This document shows, piece by piece, positions 1-8,590 of a stretch of DNA of 54,082 bases (position 1 is its first letter; each line of letters starts with the position of its first letter). This DNA is from Verrucomicrobiales bacterium (GTDB taxonomy: Bacteria; Verrucomicrobiota; Verrucomicrobiia; Verrucomicrobiales; V1-33). The stretch is from assembly GCA_028293125.1 (NCBI GenBank), contig JAQGPJ010000007.1:1-54082 (forward strand), given 5' to 3'. A program made the position numbers and the translations under genes. The notes under the pieces are model-generated. The model had not been told where the DNA came from, did not search any database, and worked only from the letters and a program-made list of their open reading frames with translations.

Positions 1-3000
1 GGCAGGGCGGCCTCGAAAGCCGTGACTTTGTCCGGCAGGGCGGCGTCAAAACCGGCGATGGCTTTTTCCAGGGAGGCGATGCGGTCATTGTGCTCCTTCT
101 GCTTCGCCGCGAGGACCGGAGCCAGATCCGCCTGGGTTTTCTCCAGAGCGGCTTTGGCTTGGGCGATGGCGGCATTGCGGGCGTCGGCTTTGGCCTTCTG
201 CTCAGGGGCGACCTCGGCGGCGCGCTGGTCGCGGGCGTGGACCAGAGCGGTGTGCTCGGCGCTGATTTCCGCAAGCATGGAGAGGGCCTCACCGGATTCC
301 TTCTCACTGACCGGACGGTTGAGCACCCTCATGAAAATCTCGTTCACCAGTTCACGGTCGTCGGAATGGTCGGCGGTCAGTTTTGTCAGGGCGTTGTCCT
401 TGCCGGAGATGGCATCACCGACCGTGGGGCCGGAGATAAGCGCCATGATGGGGCCGAGCTGGAGGTCGGAACTGCGCTCGCATTCGCAGGCGCTCTCCCG
501 CACCGGGCGGCCCAGATTGGTCAGGAAGCCGTCCTTCAGGCCGATGCCGCTGTCCGGCAGCTGTCCGGCGCGGGTCCCGGGGGCGACACCGGGGATGTTC
601 GGCGTGGTGCCGGTCACGCGGTAAATGGTGTCCAGCAGCGTCTCCGCCGGCAGGCGGCGGGCGGTGGCGTGGCTGAAGTTGGTTTTGTCATCGTCATTCC
701 AGCGGTTGGACGCCAGCGAGAGCTGATAGGTGCGGCTGCGGCAGATGAGGCGGACCACATGGCGGAAGTCGAAGCGGTGGTCCACCAACTGCTGGGTCAG
801 CCAGTCGAGCAGCTCCGGATTGGAGGGCGGATTGCCGGCGCGGATGTCGTCCAGCGGCTCAATGAGGCCGACGCCGTTGAGGTAGCCCCACAAACGGTTG
901 GCGAAGCTGCGGGCGAAGTAGGTGTTGGCCGGGCTGGTGATCCAGGCGGCCAGCTGCGCGCGGCGGGTCTCCGGGGCCGGAGTGGACACAGTGGCGGTGT
1001 AGGGGAAGGCGGGCGGAGTGACCTTGCCGGTGCGGTCATGCTTCACCTCTCCCTCCTTCCGGTCGTAAACCAGTTCAAACAGCGGCTTGGCCCCCTCCAC
1101 GGCGGAGCCGCCGATGCTGGCGTCGCCAGATGCGGGATCGCGGTCCAGACCCACCTGTGCAAACCAGGCGGACATTTGATAATACTGATCCTGCGTCCAG
1201 CGCTCGAAGGGATGGTCGTGGCACTTGTTGCAGTTGAAGCGTGTGGCCAGGAAGAGATGGGTGGTATTCTCCATCAGCTCCGTGGGTTCCCGGAGGATTT
1301 TGAAGTAGGAGGCGGCGGGATGCTCCTTGTTGGACCCGCTGGAGGTCAGAATGGTGCGGACAAACTGGTCGTAGGGCACATTGTCGGCCACCTGCTGGCG
1401 CACCCAGTCGCGGAACAGCTTCGCGCCCTCGGCGCCAAGGAACTTGCTGTTCACCTGCAGAAGGTCGCACCATTTGTTGGTCCAGTGGTCTGTGAAGTCA
1501 GGGGAGGCGATGAGGCGGTCGATCAGCTCCTCGCGCTTCCAGCGGGAGTCGCGGGTGTCGGCGGTGAAGCTGCGCACATCCTCCGGAGACGGCGGCAGGC
1601 CCGTGAGATCCAGATAAACGCGGCGGACGAACTCAAGGTCCGTGCAGAGCGGCGAGGACAGGGTTTTCATGCGCTCCAGCTTGGCGGCGACCAGTTCGTC
1701 GATCCTGTTGTTCGCCGGAGGAGCCTCCCAGACAAAGCCGCTGCGGTCCCCCATGACGGTGAGCACGGTGGAGGCATAGCTGCCCTCATAACGGGCCAGC
1801 ACGGGAGCCTCGCCCCGGCGCAGGGCGGTGAGCAAGCCGCCGGCTTTTTCGGCTTTGGCGACGTCCATGTTACCGCTGTCGATGAAGGCGTTCAGCGTCA
1901 CGTCGCGCACCGCGCCGTTGGCATAGGTGGCCAGCACGCGGAACTGCTGCCGGGATCCCTCCAACTGCACGGTGGGATTTTGCGGGGAGAGCCGGATGCC
2001 GGTGACGCGCGGGCTGTCGAAGTTCACTTTGGCCCCGGCACCGATCCAGGAGCGCAGGATGCGGTAGCTATCCTCGTCCGGCTTTGTCACTTGGCCACCC
2101 TCGTGGGGCACGCCGGCGGTGGCCTTCATCAGCATCAGGGAGTCATCCGGACTGGCGGCGTTGGTGCGGCGCCCCTTGATGTCATCCGTGAAGGAGCGCA
2201 GGTCAAAAATCGGATCATAGCCGCGCAGGCTGAGCTTGAAGCCAGCCTTTCCATCCTTGGCCCCGTGGCAGGTTCCGGCATTGCAGCCCAGCCGTGAAAG
2301 CACGGGTGTGACCTCGCTGATGTAGTCCACCGTCAGCGTCCCGGCGGTGCCGGCGGTTTTTACGGGGATGGTGGCGGTCTGCCCGCCAAGGGAAATGCGC
2401 AGGGTGCCGGAGCCGTCGTTCAGAGCCCGGACCACCCCGCGGGCGGTGACGCGGATCGGCGGCCCTGCGGCAGCCGGAGCCGTGGTAGCAGCGGAGGAAC
2501 CGGCGGATTCAGCCTGATATTCCACCAGCCGGGTCACATCCAGGGCGGCCCCACCCTTCATTTCGGCAGTGACGAGGATCTGGGCGAAGTCCGTGGACTT
2601 GGTGAAATCGATGGATGCCGGCTCGACGGTGAGTTTGACGATCTCCGCGCCGGCAGGCAACTGCTCGGGGGCGGCATCCTCAGAGGCCGGGCTGCCCGAG
2701 ATCATCGGTGCCGGAGCGGCGGGGGCGGGGGGGGCGTCGGCGAGGGCTTTGGCTGCGGCCGCGGCGGCGGCTGCCGGATCGATTTTGACCGGGACAAACT
2801 CCTTCGTGATTTTGCCGTCGCCGGCGTTGAGCAGGCGGATGAGACCGTCCTGACCGCCGGTGGCGATGGTTTGGCCGTCCGGGCTGAAGGCGGCGGCGTA
2901 GAGGCCGGTGGGGAATTCCGTGCTGGTCAGCAGGCTTGCACCCTCCGTCTGCCACGCCTCCACGGCGGCGTTTTCCTGAGGGGCACGGGCGGCGGTCTCC

Positions 3001-4268
3001 TTCTGGAAGATGGCTTTGATATGGTCCGGCAGCGCGGAGTCGTAGGCGGCGGAGTAAGTGTTCAGCCGGCCTTTGCCGTCCAGGCTGGAGGCGGCGAGAA
3101 TGCATTTCCCGTCGGGGCTGTAAGCCACCGCAAAGAGGCGGCCCTCCATGGCCGGGAAGCGGCGGATCAGGTTCGAGTTGTCCCCGATGCGGCGCTCCAC
3201 CTGGCGGAAGCACCGGTACACCTGGGGCACGCCGTCCGCGCCGCCCACTACAAACTCATCGCGGGAAGGGTGCCGGGCGAGGGCACTCAGGCCGCCCTTC
3301 AGCGCGCCGGGCGTGATGGACGTCAGATTGTCCACAAACCGCTGCGTGGCCAGTTCCGTAAGTCTGGCTGACATGTCGCGGCCGGCGGAGACCACGTTGT
3401 CGCCCTTGATGGTGAAGCAGGTGTCCAGCACCCAGTCATCGTGGCCGGCCATGAAGAGCTTTTGCTGGCCGGTTTTGGCGTCGATGGCGCGCAGGCTTTT
3501 ATCCGTCGCGCAGCCGAAGGCCACCAGGGTGCTGTCCGGGGACCACGAGGCCCCGTACACGGTGTCGAAGGTCACCGGCACGGAGAGCGTCAGTTTGGCT
3601 CCGTCCACATCCCACACCTGCACCTCGCCCATGCGGGCGGGCAGGCCTCCGGTGACCGCCAAGGACTTGCCGTCGGGGCTGAATTTCACGGAGGTGATTT
3701 TTTCGCTCAGGCCGATCAGGCGTTTGCCGCCGCCGCCCTCCACGGGGTGCAGGATGACCTCGTGAAACCCGGAGATGGCCAGCCACTTGCCGTCCGGCGA
3801 GTAATCCAGTGAAGTGATAACCGGAGGCAGCGCGTAGGCGGGGGGATGCTCGGCATCCACATGGCCGCGGGCGTTGGCCGGGGTGTCGTCGATGGCTCCC
3901 TCGCTGATCCAGCGCCGGATGAGATCAACGTCTGCCGCCGCGAGCGGATCACCGCCCTTGGGCATGTCCGCCTTGCCGTCGTGGGGGGTGATGGTTTTGA
4001 GCAGATTGGACTTCTCCGGATCATGGGGCACCACCGCCTCCCCGTCGTGCCCGCCCACCAGAAGCTTGGGGAAGTCGGTCATGATGTAATCCCCCTTGGC
4101 CTTGGCCGGCTGGTGGCAGCCGTGGCACTTGGCCTGAAGCAGCGGGCGGATGGATTTGTAAAAGCTGACCTTGGAGTCCGAAGCCAGGGCGGCGGCTCCC
4201 TCCGCTGCGGCACGGGCGGACGGAGCCAGAATGGCAAGGACGGGAAACAGGAAAAAGACAGGGCGCAT
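1..4268 (-). CDS. Giant secreted cytochrome c / WD40 / DUF1549-DUF1553 protein (3' end outside window)
   Basis: At least 1,422 codons read leftward from the ATG at 4268 and run off the left edge without a stop. The N-terminus is a signal peptide (residues 1-20), followed by a planctomycete-type cytochrome c domain with a CHGCH heme motif at 48-52. Repeats with SPDGK motifs, typical of WD40 propellers, cover about 140-475. Then come an Ala/Pro linker, an Ig-like (BIG2) domain near 540-640, a CNAGTCHG cytochrome segment near 660, and a second BIG2-like domain near 745-825. DUF1549 starts near 850 and includes CNKCHDHPFERW near 1018. DUF1553 covers about 1090-1320 and includes the RESACECERSSD signature. 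The last visible 90 residues are an Ala/Lys/Glu-rich coiled coil. This family is expanded in Planctomycetes and Verrucomicrobia. A periplasmic redox or polysaccharide-related role is inferred; no substrate can be read from the sequence. Confidence 0.93.
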   Translation of the reverse strand, partial: MRPVFFLFPVLAILAPSARAAAEGAAALASDSKVSFYKSIRPLLQAKCHGCHQPAKAKGDYIMTDFPKLLVGGHDGEAVVPHDPEKSNLLKTITPHDGKADMPKGGDPLAAADVDLIRRWISEGAIDDTPANARGHVDAEHPPAYALPPVITSLDYSPDGKWLAISGFHEVILHPVEGGGGKRLIGLSEKITSVKFSPDGKSLAVTGGLPARMGEVQVWDVDGAKLTLSVPVTFDTVYGASWSPDSTLVAFGCATDKSLRAIDAKTGQQKLFMAGHDDWVLDTCFTIKGDNVVSAGRDMSARLTELATQRFVDNLTSITPGALKGGLSALARHPSRDEFVVGGADGVPQVYRCFRQVERRIGDNSNLIRRFPAMEGRLFAVAYSPDGKCILAASSLDGKGRLNTYSAAYDSALPDHIKAIFQKETAARAPQENAAVEAWQTEGASLLTSTEFPTGLYAAAFSPDGQTIATGGQDGLIRLLNAGDGKITKEFVPVKIDPAAAAAAAAKALADAPPAPAAPAPMISGSPASEDAAPEQLPAGAEIVKLTVEPASIDFTKSTDFAQILVTAEMKGGAALDVTRLVEYQAESAGSSAATTAPAAAGPPIRVTARGVVRALNDGSGTLRISLGGQTATIPVKTAGTAGTLTVDYISEVTPVLSRLGCNAGTCHGAKDGKAGFKLSLRGYDPIFDLRSFTDDIKGRRTNAASPDDSLMLMKATAGVPHEGGQVTKPDEDSYRILRSWIGAGAKVNFDSPRVTGIRLSPQNPTVQLEGSRQQFRVLATYANGAVRDVTLNAFIDSGNMDVAKAEKAGGLLTALRRGEAPVLARYEGSYASTVLTVMGDRSGFVWEAPPANNRIDELVAAKLERMKTLSSPLCTDLEFVRRVYLDLTGLPPSPEDVRSFTADTRDSRWKREELIDRLIASPDFTDHWTNKWCDLLQVNSKFLGAEGAKLFRDWVRQQVADNVPYDQFVRTILTSSGSNKEHPAASYFKILREPTELMENTTHLFLATRFNCNKCHDHPFERWTQDQYYQMSAWFAQVGLDRDPASGDASIGGSAVEGAKPLFELVYDRKEGEVKHDRTGKVTPPAFPYTATVSTPAPETRRAQLAAWITSPANTYFARSFANRLWGYLNGVGLIEPLDDIRAGNPPSNPELLDWLTQQLVDHRFDFRHVVRLICRSRTYQLSLASNRWNDDDKTNFSHATARRLPAETLLDTIYRVTGTTPNIPGVAPGTRAGQLPDSGIGLKDGFLTNLGRPVRESACECERSSDLQLGPIMALISGPTVGDAISGKDNALTKLTADHSDDRELVNEIFMRVLNRPVSEKESGEALSMLAEISAEHTALVHARDQRAAEVAPEQKAKADARNAAIAQAKAALEKTQADLAPVLAAKQKEHNDRIASLEKAIAGFDAALPDKVTAFEAAL

Positions 4269-4640
4269 GACGGGACGGTTAAAGCGGATACGCGGACACG
4301 CCGTTCTTTCTACCAGTCCACACAAAAGCCGGTTCAGCCATGATGCCCAGCCACTGGGTCGCCGGCTGTTCTTGACCCGGAGACAGAGCCGCCACAGGGC
4401 GGAAAGAGGAGTTTTCCCGATAAGGAATGTCCTCCTGAGTCCGTCATTTGGGGACAACAAGCTGTCCCCAAAGAGTTCAGCTTTTGTTTTCCATTCTTTA
4501 CATTGAAAAATCCGATGGTTTCATTTCTCCTTAAGAGCGAAGGAGAGACGCCGTTTTTCACCCATCCGGGACTGCTGAACCTTCATACCGCCTCCACGGC
4601 CTGCCGGCTTTACGATCCTTTATCCGCCATCCAAAACCAC
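4269..4640. other. Divergent intergenic region
   Basis: This 372-base gap separates two genes that diverge from it, so promoters for both should lie here. It holds a perfect 10-bp inverted repeat (listed separately). I found no convincing pair of -35 and -10 hexamers for either gene and no small ORF with coding character. The reading frame of the following gene stays open back to 4503, but the extra residues do not look like a signal peptide. Confidence 0.6.
4447..4472. repeat. Perfect inverted repeat, possible operator
   Basis: TTTGGGGACA (4447-4456) and its exact reverse complement TGTCCCCAAA (4463-4472) are separated by 6 bases. No T-run follows on either strand and neither flanking gene ends here, so it is unlikely to be a terminator. 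Its place between two divergent starts fits a protein-binding operator. That function is inferred. Confidence 0.5.
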
Positions 4641-5504
4641 ATGAAACTGATACCACACACTTTCACCGCGCTTCTCATGGGCACTGCCCTGGCCGGAGCG
4701 GCCACCACTTCCGTGAACACCGGCTCCCTGGGAGCCGCCGCCAATGGCATCAACAGCGACGGCGTCACGCTCTCCGCCAACAGCCCTCTGGCTGCTCCCG
4801 GCGATCTGTCAGGGTCCTACGGCGGCGGCAGCACCGCGACTCCCGTCAACACCACCATTCCCTACAATGCGGCGGTCAATCCCTCCGCCGCCAGCCCGTT
4901 CACCATTGAGTTTTGGGTGAATCCCAATCAGGACACCAACAACGGATGGGCACCGGTGTTCAACCGCGTCTCCGCCTCCCCCCGGTCCGGCTGGACCTTC
5001 TTCCAGCGTGGCTCCGGCGGAGGCGGTTGGAATCTGGCCCTTTACAATGGCGACGGCTCCAGTGTTGGAAAGCAGATCACCGGCGGCGGATCCGCTTTCG
5101 CTGTGGGTGCCTGGACCCATGTGGTGGGGGTGTGGGATGGGGCGGACCTTTCGCTTTATATCAACGGCGTGAACTCCGGTTCCGCCTCCAGTGGCAACGG
5201 CTACAATGCCAGCACCAGCGGCGCGGTGCTCTCCGTGGGCAGCTATGCCAACGGAGACAACTCCTTCCTCGGCGGTCTGGTGGATGAAACCGCTTTTTAC
5301 GGTCAGGCGCTTACGGCATCCCAGATCCTGGCGCACTACAATGCCGCATCCAGCACCACCACCGGGACCTACAGCGGGCTGGTGCAGGCCGACGGCGCCT
5401 TGGTTTATTTGCAGAACCTGGCTCCCGTGCCCGAACCCGCCGCCACCTCCCTGGCGGCTCTGGGACTGCTGGCCGCCGCAAACCGCCGCCGCCGCCGTCC
5501 CTGA
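4641..5504 (+). CDS. PEP-CTERM protein with LamG/concanavalin-like domain
   Basis: 287 residues from the ATG at 4641. This start was chosen over the in-frame ATG at 4503 because a clean signal peptide (MKLIPHTFTALLMGTALAGAA) begins here. Residues about 60-235 form a LamG-type jelly roll: the phrases FTIEFWVNPN, WTHVVGVWDG and LYINGV are typical of LamG_3. The C-terminus carries a PEP-CTERM sorting signal: VPEPAA, a short hydrophobic helix, then a run of arginines. In PEP-CTERM/exosortase systems such proteins are exported, cleaved and surface-anchored or released, usually with exopolysaccharide production. No exosortase gene is in this window. A strong hairpin follows the gene. A carbohydrate-binding surface role is inferred. 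Confidence 0.9.
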   Translation: MKLIPHTFTALLMGTALAGAATTSVNTGSLGAAANGINSDGVTLSANSPLAAPGDLSGSYGGGSTATPVNTTIPYNAAVNPSAASPFTIEFWVNPNQDTNNGWAPVFNRVSASPRSGWTFFQRGSGGGGWNLALYNGDGSSVGKQITGGGSAFAVGAWTHVVGVWDGADLSLYINGVNSGSASSGNGYNASTSGAVLSVGSYANGDNSFLGGLVDETAFYGQALTASQILAHYNAASSTTTGTYSGLVQADGALVYLQNLAPVPEPAATSLAALGLLAAANRRRRRP

Positions 5505-5532
5505 GTTTATTTCCCGCTTCCTTCCAGAAAGA

Positions 5533-5555
5533 GGCCGGGGGATTTTCCCCCGGCC
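5533..5555 (+). terminator. Hairpin terminator after the PEP-CTERM gene
   Basis: A perfect 10-bp GC-rich stem (GGCCGGGGGA / TCCCCCGGCC) with a TTT loop lies 28 bases after the stop at 5504. No U-tract follows, so it is either a weak intrinsic terminator or a 3'-end stabilising hairpin. Confidence 0.6.
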
Positions 5556-5718
5556 AAATCCCGCCGGATTTTGGGCATTGCCACCCTGTTGACAGGCATT
5601 CGCCCCGCAGTGGGCGATTCTTTTCCTTGCAAGGCGGAATCGGAGGGTCCAAGGAAGATGTTCCCCACCCGGCGCGATCGCCGGTGACGGGCAATTCCGC
5701 GGCCCAACTCCCTGCTCT

Positions 5719-7593
5719 ATGTCCCCTGTTCACCCCGATATCTCCAAGCTCGTCGCCAACGGAAAACTGCCGGGGGTGCTGGCCGCCAGGCTTTCGGCGC
5801 TGGAGCCGGGAACCTATTGCTGGCATAAAAGCTGGGGCGTCGGCAAAGTTGCCGCCTGGGAATTGAGCGAGGACCGCGTGGTGGTGGATTTCGAGGAGAA
5901 AAAAGGCCACCCCATGAAGCTGGAGTTCGCCGCCAAGTCTCTTGATCCGGTGCCGGACACCCACATTCTGGCCCGCCGTCATGCGGATGCGGGCTCCCTC
6001 CAGAAACTGGCCAAGGAGGACAAACCCGGACTGGTCCGCGCTGTTTTGGAAAGCCACAAGGGCAGCATGTCGCTGGATGCCTTCGAGGCAGTGGTCAAGC
6101 CGCGCATTGTGGCCGAGGGAGCCTTTAAAGCCTGGTGGGAGGCCTGCAAAAAGGAACTCCGCAGCCGTCCCGAGTTCATCGTGCCCGCCAAGCGCAATCT
6201 CCCGCTGGAACTGCGGGGCGGGAATCTTTCCCCCGCGGATGCTCTACTTTCCGATTTCCGGAAGGCCCGGGAACTGAAGGCCAAAAGCAAGGCCTTGGAT
6301 GCCATTGCCCGCGAACTGGAGCTCTTCACGGACCTGCCCACGCTGGCAGCCATTCTCAAGGAGGCGGATGAGACCGCGACCCAGAATCTGCGGCTGCGTC
6401 CGGTGGATGCCCTTGATCTGATTCTTTCCCGCGATGAACTGCGCGATAAGGTGCGGGCGCTGCACGATGACGTCTCCCCGGCCTTGGCAAAGGCCATCGC
6501 CGAAGAGGGACCCCGCTTGGCGGAATGTGTGGGCAGTCTGGCGGTTTCCCGTCAACGCCGTGTTTTTGATGCCTTGGTGGACGCGACCGGCGATGCTGGA
6601 GTGGAAAGCCTGCTGCCGCTTATCAACCGCCTCAGCCAGCGCAGTCTCAATGAGATCGCGTCAGTGCTTAAGGAGAAAGGGTATTCGGGTCCCTTCAATA
6701 AATTTCTCCACACCGGAATTCTCCACCGTAGCCTTTCCTCCGAGGTCCTTGTCTGGCTGGCCAAGGAGCGCAAGGATCTGGCGGCGGATGTCTTCAGTCT
6801 GGAGCTGTCCAAAGCCATGCTCAGCGCTATTGAGCGCGACCATTTCGAGGAGGCCAACCGCAAGGCCAACCGGATCAACGACTTCCTGTTGGCGGACAAA
6901 AACATCATCTCCGACCTGGTGGCACTGGGAGAAGTCGCTCAGGCCCGGAATTTTGCCCGTCAGGTGATGCTGTCGCCGGGGATTGATGAAATGGGCAAGC
7001 GCTCGCTGCTGGCCCGCTTTATCCGGATCCATCCGGAACTGGAGGACATCCTCAACGAGCGCAGCGGTGACAAGCAGGAGGAGCAGGAGGAGACGCTGAT
7101 CGTTTCCTGGATCAGTCTCGGCGAGAAGCGCAAATCCTACGAGCACCTCATTCAGGTTGAGATCCCCAAGAACATTGAGGACATCTCCATCGCCCGTGAA
7201 TACGGCGACCTGCGCGAAAATTTCGAGTTCAAGTCCGCCAAGGAATACTCCCTGGTCCTGTCCCGCCGCCGCTTTGATATGGAGCGGGACCTCAACCGCG
7301 CCAAGGGCACCGACTTCGCCGACGCCTCCGACTCCATCGTCAGCGTGGGCACGGTGGTCACTTTCCAAGATACGGAATCCGGCAAAGAGGAGACCTACAG
7401 CATCCTTGGAGCGTGGGACACGAAGATCGAGGAGAACATCATTTCCTACCTCTCCGTCAGCGCCCAGGCCCTGCTGAGCAAATCCGTCGGTGAGGAGGTC
7501 GATCTTCCCAGCGAGGATTCCGCCATCACCCGCCGCGTGAGAATCACCGCTTTGAGAAAGATCGATCCGGCACCTTACTTGGAGCAGTCCTGA
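5719..7593 (+). CDS. greA: Transcription elongation factor GreA with long N-terminal extension
   Basis: 624 residues. The C-terminal 135 or so match GreA: AREYGDLRENFEF near residue 490 corresponds to the GreA coiled-coil tip AREHGDLxENAEY, and the two acidic tip residues that stimulate RNA cleavage (D41 and E44 in E. coli) are kept. The globular C-terminal domain follows (ISYLSVSAQALL). Ordinary GreA is about 160 residues; here roughly 480 extra residues precede it. Residues about 33-78 (CWHKSWGVGKV, then VVVDFEEK) resemble the CarD/TRCF RNA-polymerase-interacting fold, and the remainder is helical and repeat-like. Long GreA proteins are known in Chlamydiae, so this is probably a PVC-wide arrangement. 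Expected role: rescue of backtracked RNA polymerase. The extension's function is unknown. Confidence 0.88.
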   Translation: MSPVHPDISKLVANGKLPGVLAARLSALEPGTYCWHKSWGVGKVAAWELSEDRVVVDFEEKKGHPMKLEFAAKSLDPVPDTHILARRHADAGSLQKLAKEDKPGLVRAVLESHKGSMSLDAFEAVVKPRIVAEGAFKAWWEACKKELRSRPEFIVPAKRNLPLELRGGNLSPADALLSDFRKARELKAKSKALDAIARELELFTDLPTLAAILKEADETATQNLRLRPVDALDLILSRDELRDKVRALHDDVSPALAKAIAEEGPRLAECVGSLAVSRQRRVFDALVDATGDAGVESLLPLINRLSQRSLNEIASVLKEKGYSGPFNKFLHTGILHRSLSSEVLVWLAKERKDLAADVFSLELSKAMLSAIERDHFEEANRKANRINDFLLADKNIISDLVALGEVAQARNFARQVMLSPGIDEMGKRSLLARFIRIHPELEDILNERSGDKQEEQEETLIVSWISLGEKRKSYEHLIQVEIPKNIEDISIAREYGDLRENFEFKSAKEYSLVLSRRRFDMERDLNRAKGTDFADASDSIVSVGTVVTFQDTESGKEETYSILGAWDTKIEENIISYLSVSAQALLSKSVGEEVDLPSEDSAITRRVRITALRKIDPAPYLEQS

Positions 7594-7832
7594 GCCGGCT
7601 GCCGGCAGGCAGGGGCGATTGAGGAAATCCGCAGCGTGAGGGTGGATACCATACCGGAAAGCATTGGCTGCAATGGTTTTGTGGGCGGCTGGTGATGAAA
7701 AAGCGGTATGGGCATTCTGCTGAATGCCTTCGAACCAGCCTGAGCCAAGTGCTGCCGGATGAGGCTGCCATGAATATTTCTCACTCGTGAGATGAAAATT
7801 TCTTGCCTCACCGGAAAATTGCCGGTAAACGC

Positions 7833-7841
7833 TGGTATAAT
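7833..7841 (+). promoter_or_regulatory. Extended -10 promoter element (TGGTATAAT)
   Basis: TGGTATAAT is a perfect extended -10 (TGnTATAAT) and ends 12 bases before the ATG at 7854. No good -35 hexamer lies 16-18 bases upstream, as is common for extended -10 promoters. Transcription would start about 6-7 bases before the ATG, giving an almost leaderless mRNA. Confidence 0.55.
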
Positions 7842-7853
7842 TGTGAAACTAAT

Positions 7854-8405
7854 ATGAAAAATCACATTGCCCTTACCATCCTCGCCGGCTCCCTGATGCT
7901 CACTGCTGCTCAGGCCGGCACTCAATATGTCAGTGGTCCGTCCGCTCCTCCGCAGGCTCCGGCTAAAATTGATGTGCCCCGAGTGTGCGACTGCTTCAAG
8001 GAGAACACCGCCTTTGTAAGCATTTATGGCGCGGGCCTGCTGCCGGATGGCGGGGGTCGGTTTGATGATTCCCTTGGAGCCGGTCTCGCGCTGGATTATT
8101 TCTTCTCCACCCACGTGGGGATCGAGGTGGACGGCACTTGGGCGGCCACGAATGACGATGTGGGCATCTTCACCGGCAGCTTGGTTCTGCGCCTGCCCAT
8201 CGACAGCATCTGCCTGGCACCCTACATCTTCGGGGGTGGCGGTTTTCAGTGTTATGGGGGGGAGGACGAGGGCATTGGCCACGCCGGTGCCGGTGTCGAT
8301 TGGCGCTTCAACAACCGCATCGGCATTTTCGGCGATGGCCGGTATACTTGGGCTGATGACCAGGATTATGTGCTGGTCCGGGCCGGACTGCGCATCGCTT
8401 TCTAA
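7854..8405 (+). CDS. Small outer-membrane beta-barrel protein
   Basis: 183 residues from the ATG at 7854. This start was chosen because it opens directly on a signal peptide ending AQAGT and sits just after an extended -10 element. The mature part alternates hydrophobic and polar residues with many glycines (FVSIYGAGLLPDGG, LAPYIFGGGGFQ, RFNNRIGIFGDGRYTW) and ends in an amphipathic strand finishing RIAF, with the C-terminal Phe that outer-membrane proteins use for BAM recognition. It resembles the OmpA-like / outer-membrane-beta-barrel families. It would form a barrel of about 8 strands in the outer membrane. No ligand or enzyme motif is visible. It is monocistronic and ends with a strong terminator. 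Confidence 0.8.
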   Translation: MKNHIALTILAGSLMLTAAQAGTQYVSGPSAPPQAPAKIDVPRVCDCFKENTAFVSIYGAGLLPDGGGRFDDSLGAGLALDYFFSTHVGIEVDGTWAATNDDVGIFTGSLVLRLPIDSICLAPYIFGGGGFQCYGGEDEGIGHAGAGVDWRFNNRIGIFGDGRYTWADDQDYVLVRAGLRIAF

Positions 8406-8489
8406 CCTCATCCGGATTTCCAGTCCACCGCCTGCGGGCGGGCTGGGTGACCCGCTTTGGAGCCATAGCGAAGGCTTTCCTCAAAATTC

Positions 8490-8522
8490 AGAACCACGTC
8501 TCCGGACGTGGTTCTTCTTTTT
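8490..8522 (+). terminator. Rho-independent terminator
   Basis: A perfect 11-bp stem (AGAACCACGTC / GACGTGGTTCT, 8490-8500 and 8505-8515) with a TCCG tetraloop is followed by TCTTTTT. It ends the outer-membrane barrel gene on the plus strand. Confidence 0.9.
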
Positions 8523-8590
8523 GGTGAAAAGCCTGACCAGGCTGGAGGTTGCTGGTCCTGCCGGGCCAGCGGAGGCGGAGCGGGAAAGTG

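Noticed and set aside
90-2297. Long plus-strand open frame of 735 codons
   Set aside because: It lies antisense to the DUF1549/DUF1553 gene, whose domains and heme motifs are clear on the minus strand. The plus translation has no recognisable motif and a Gly/His/Val-rich composition typical of GC-rich shadows.
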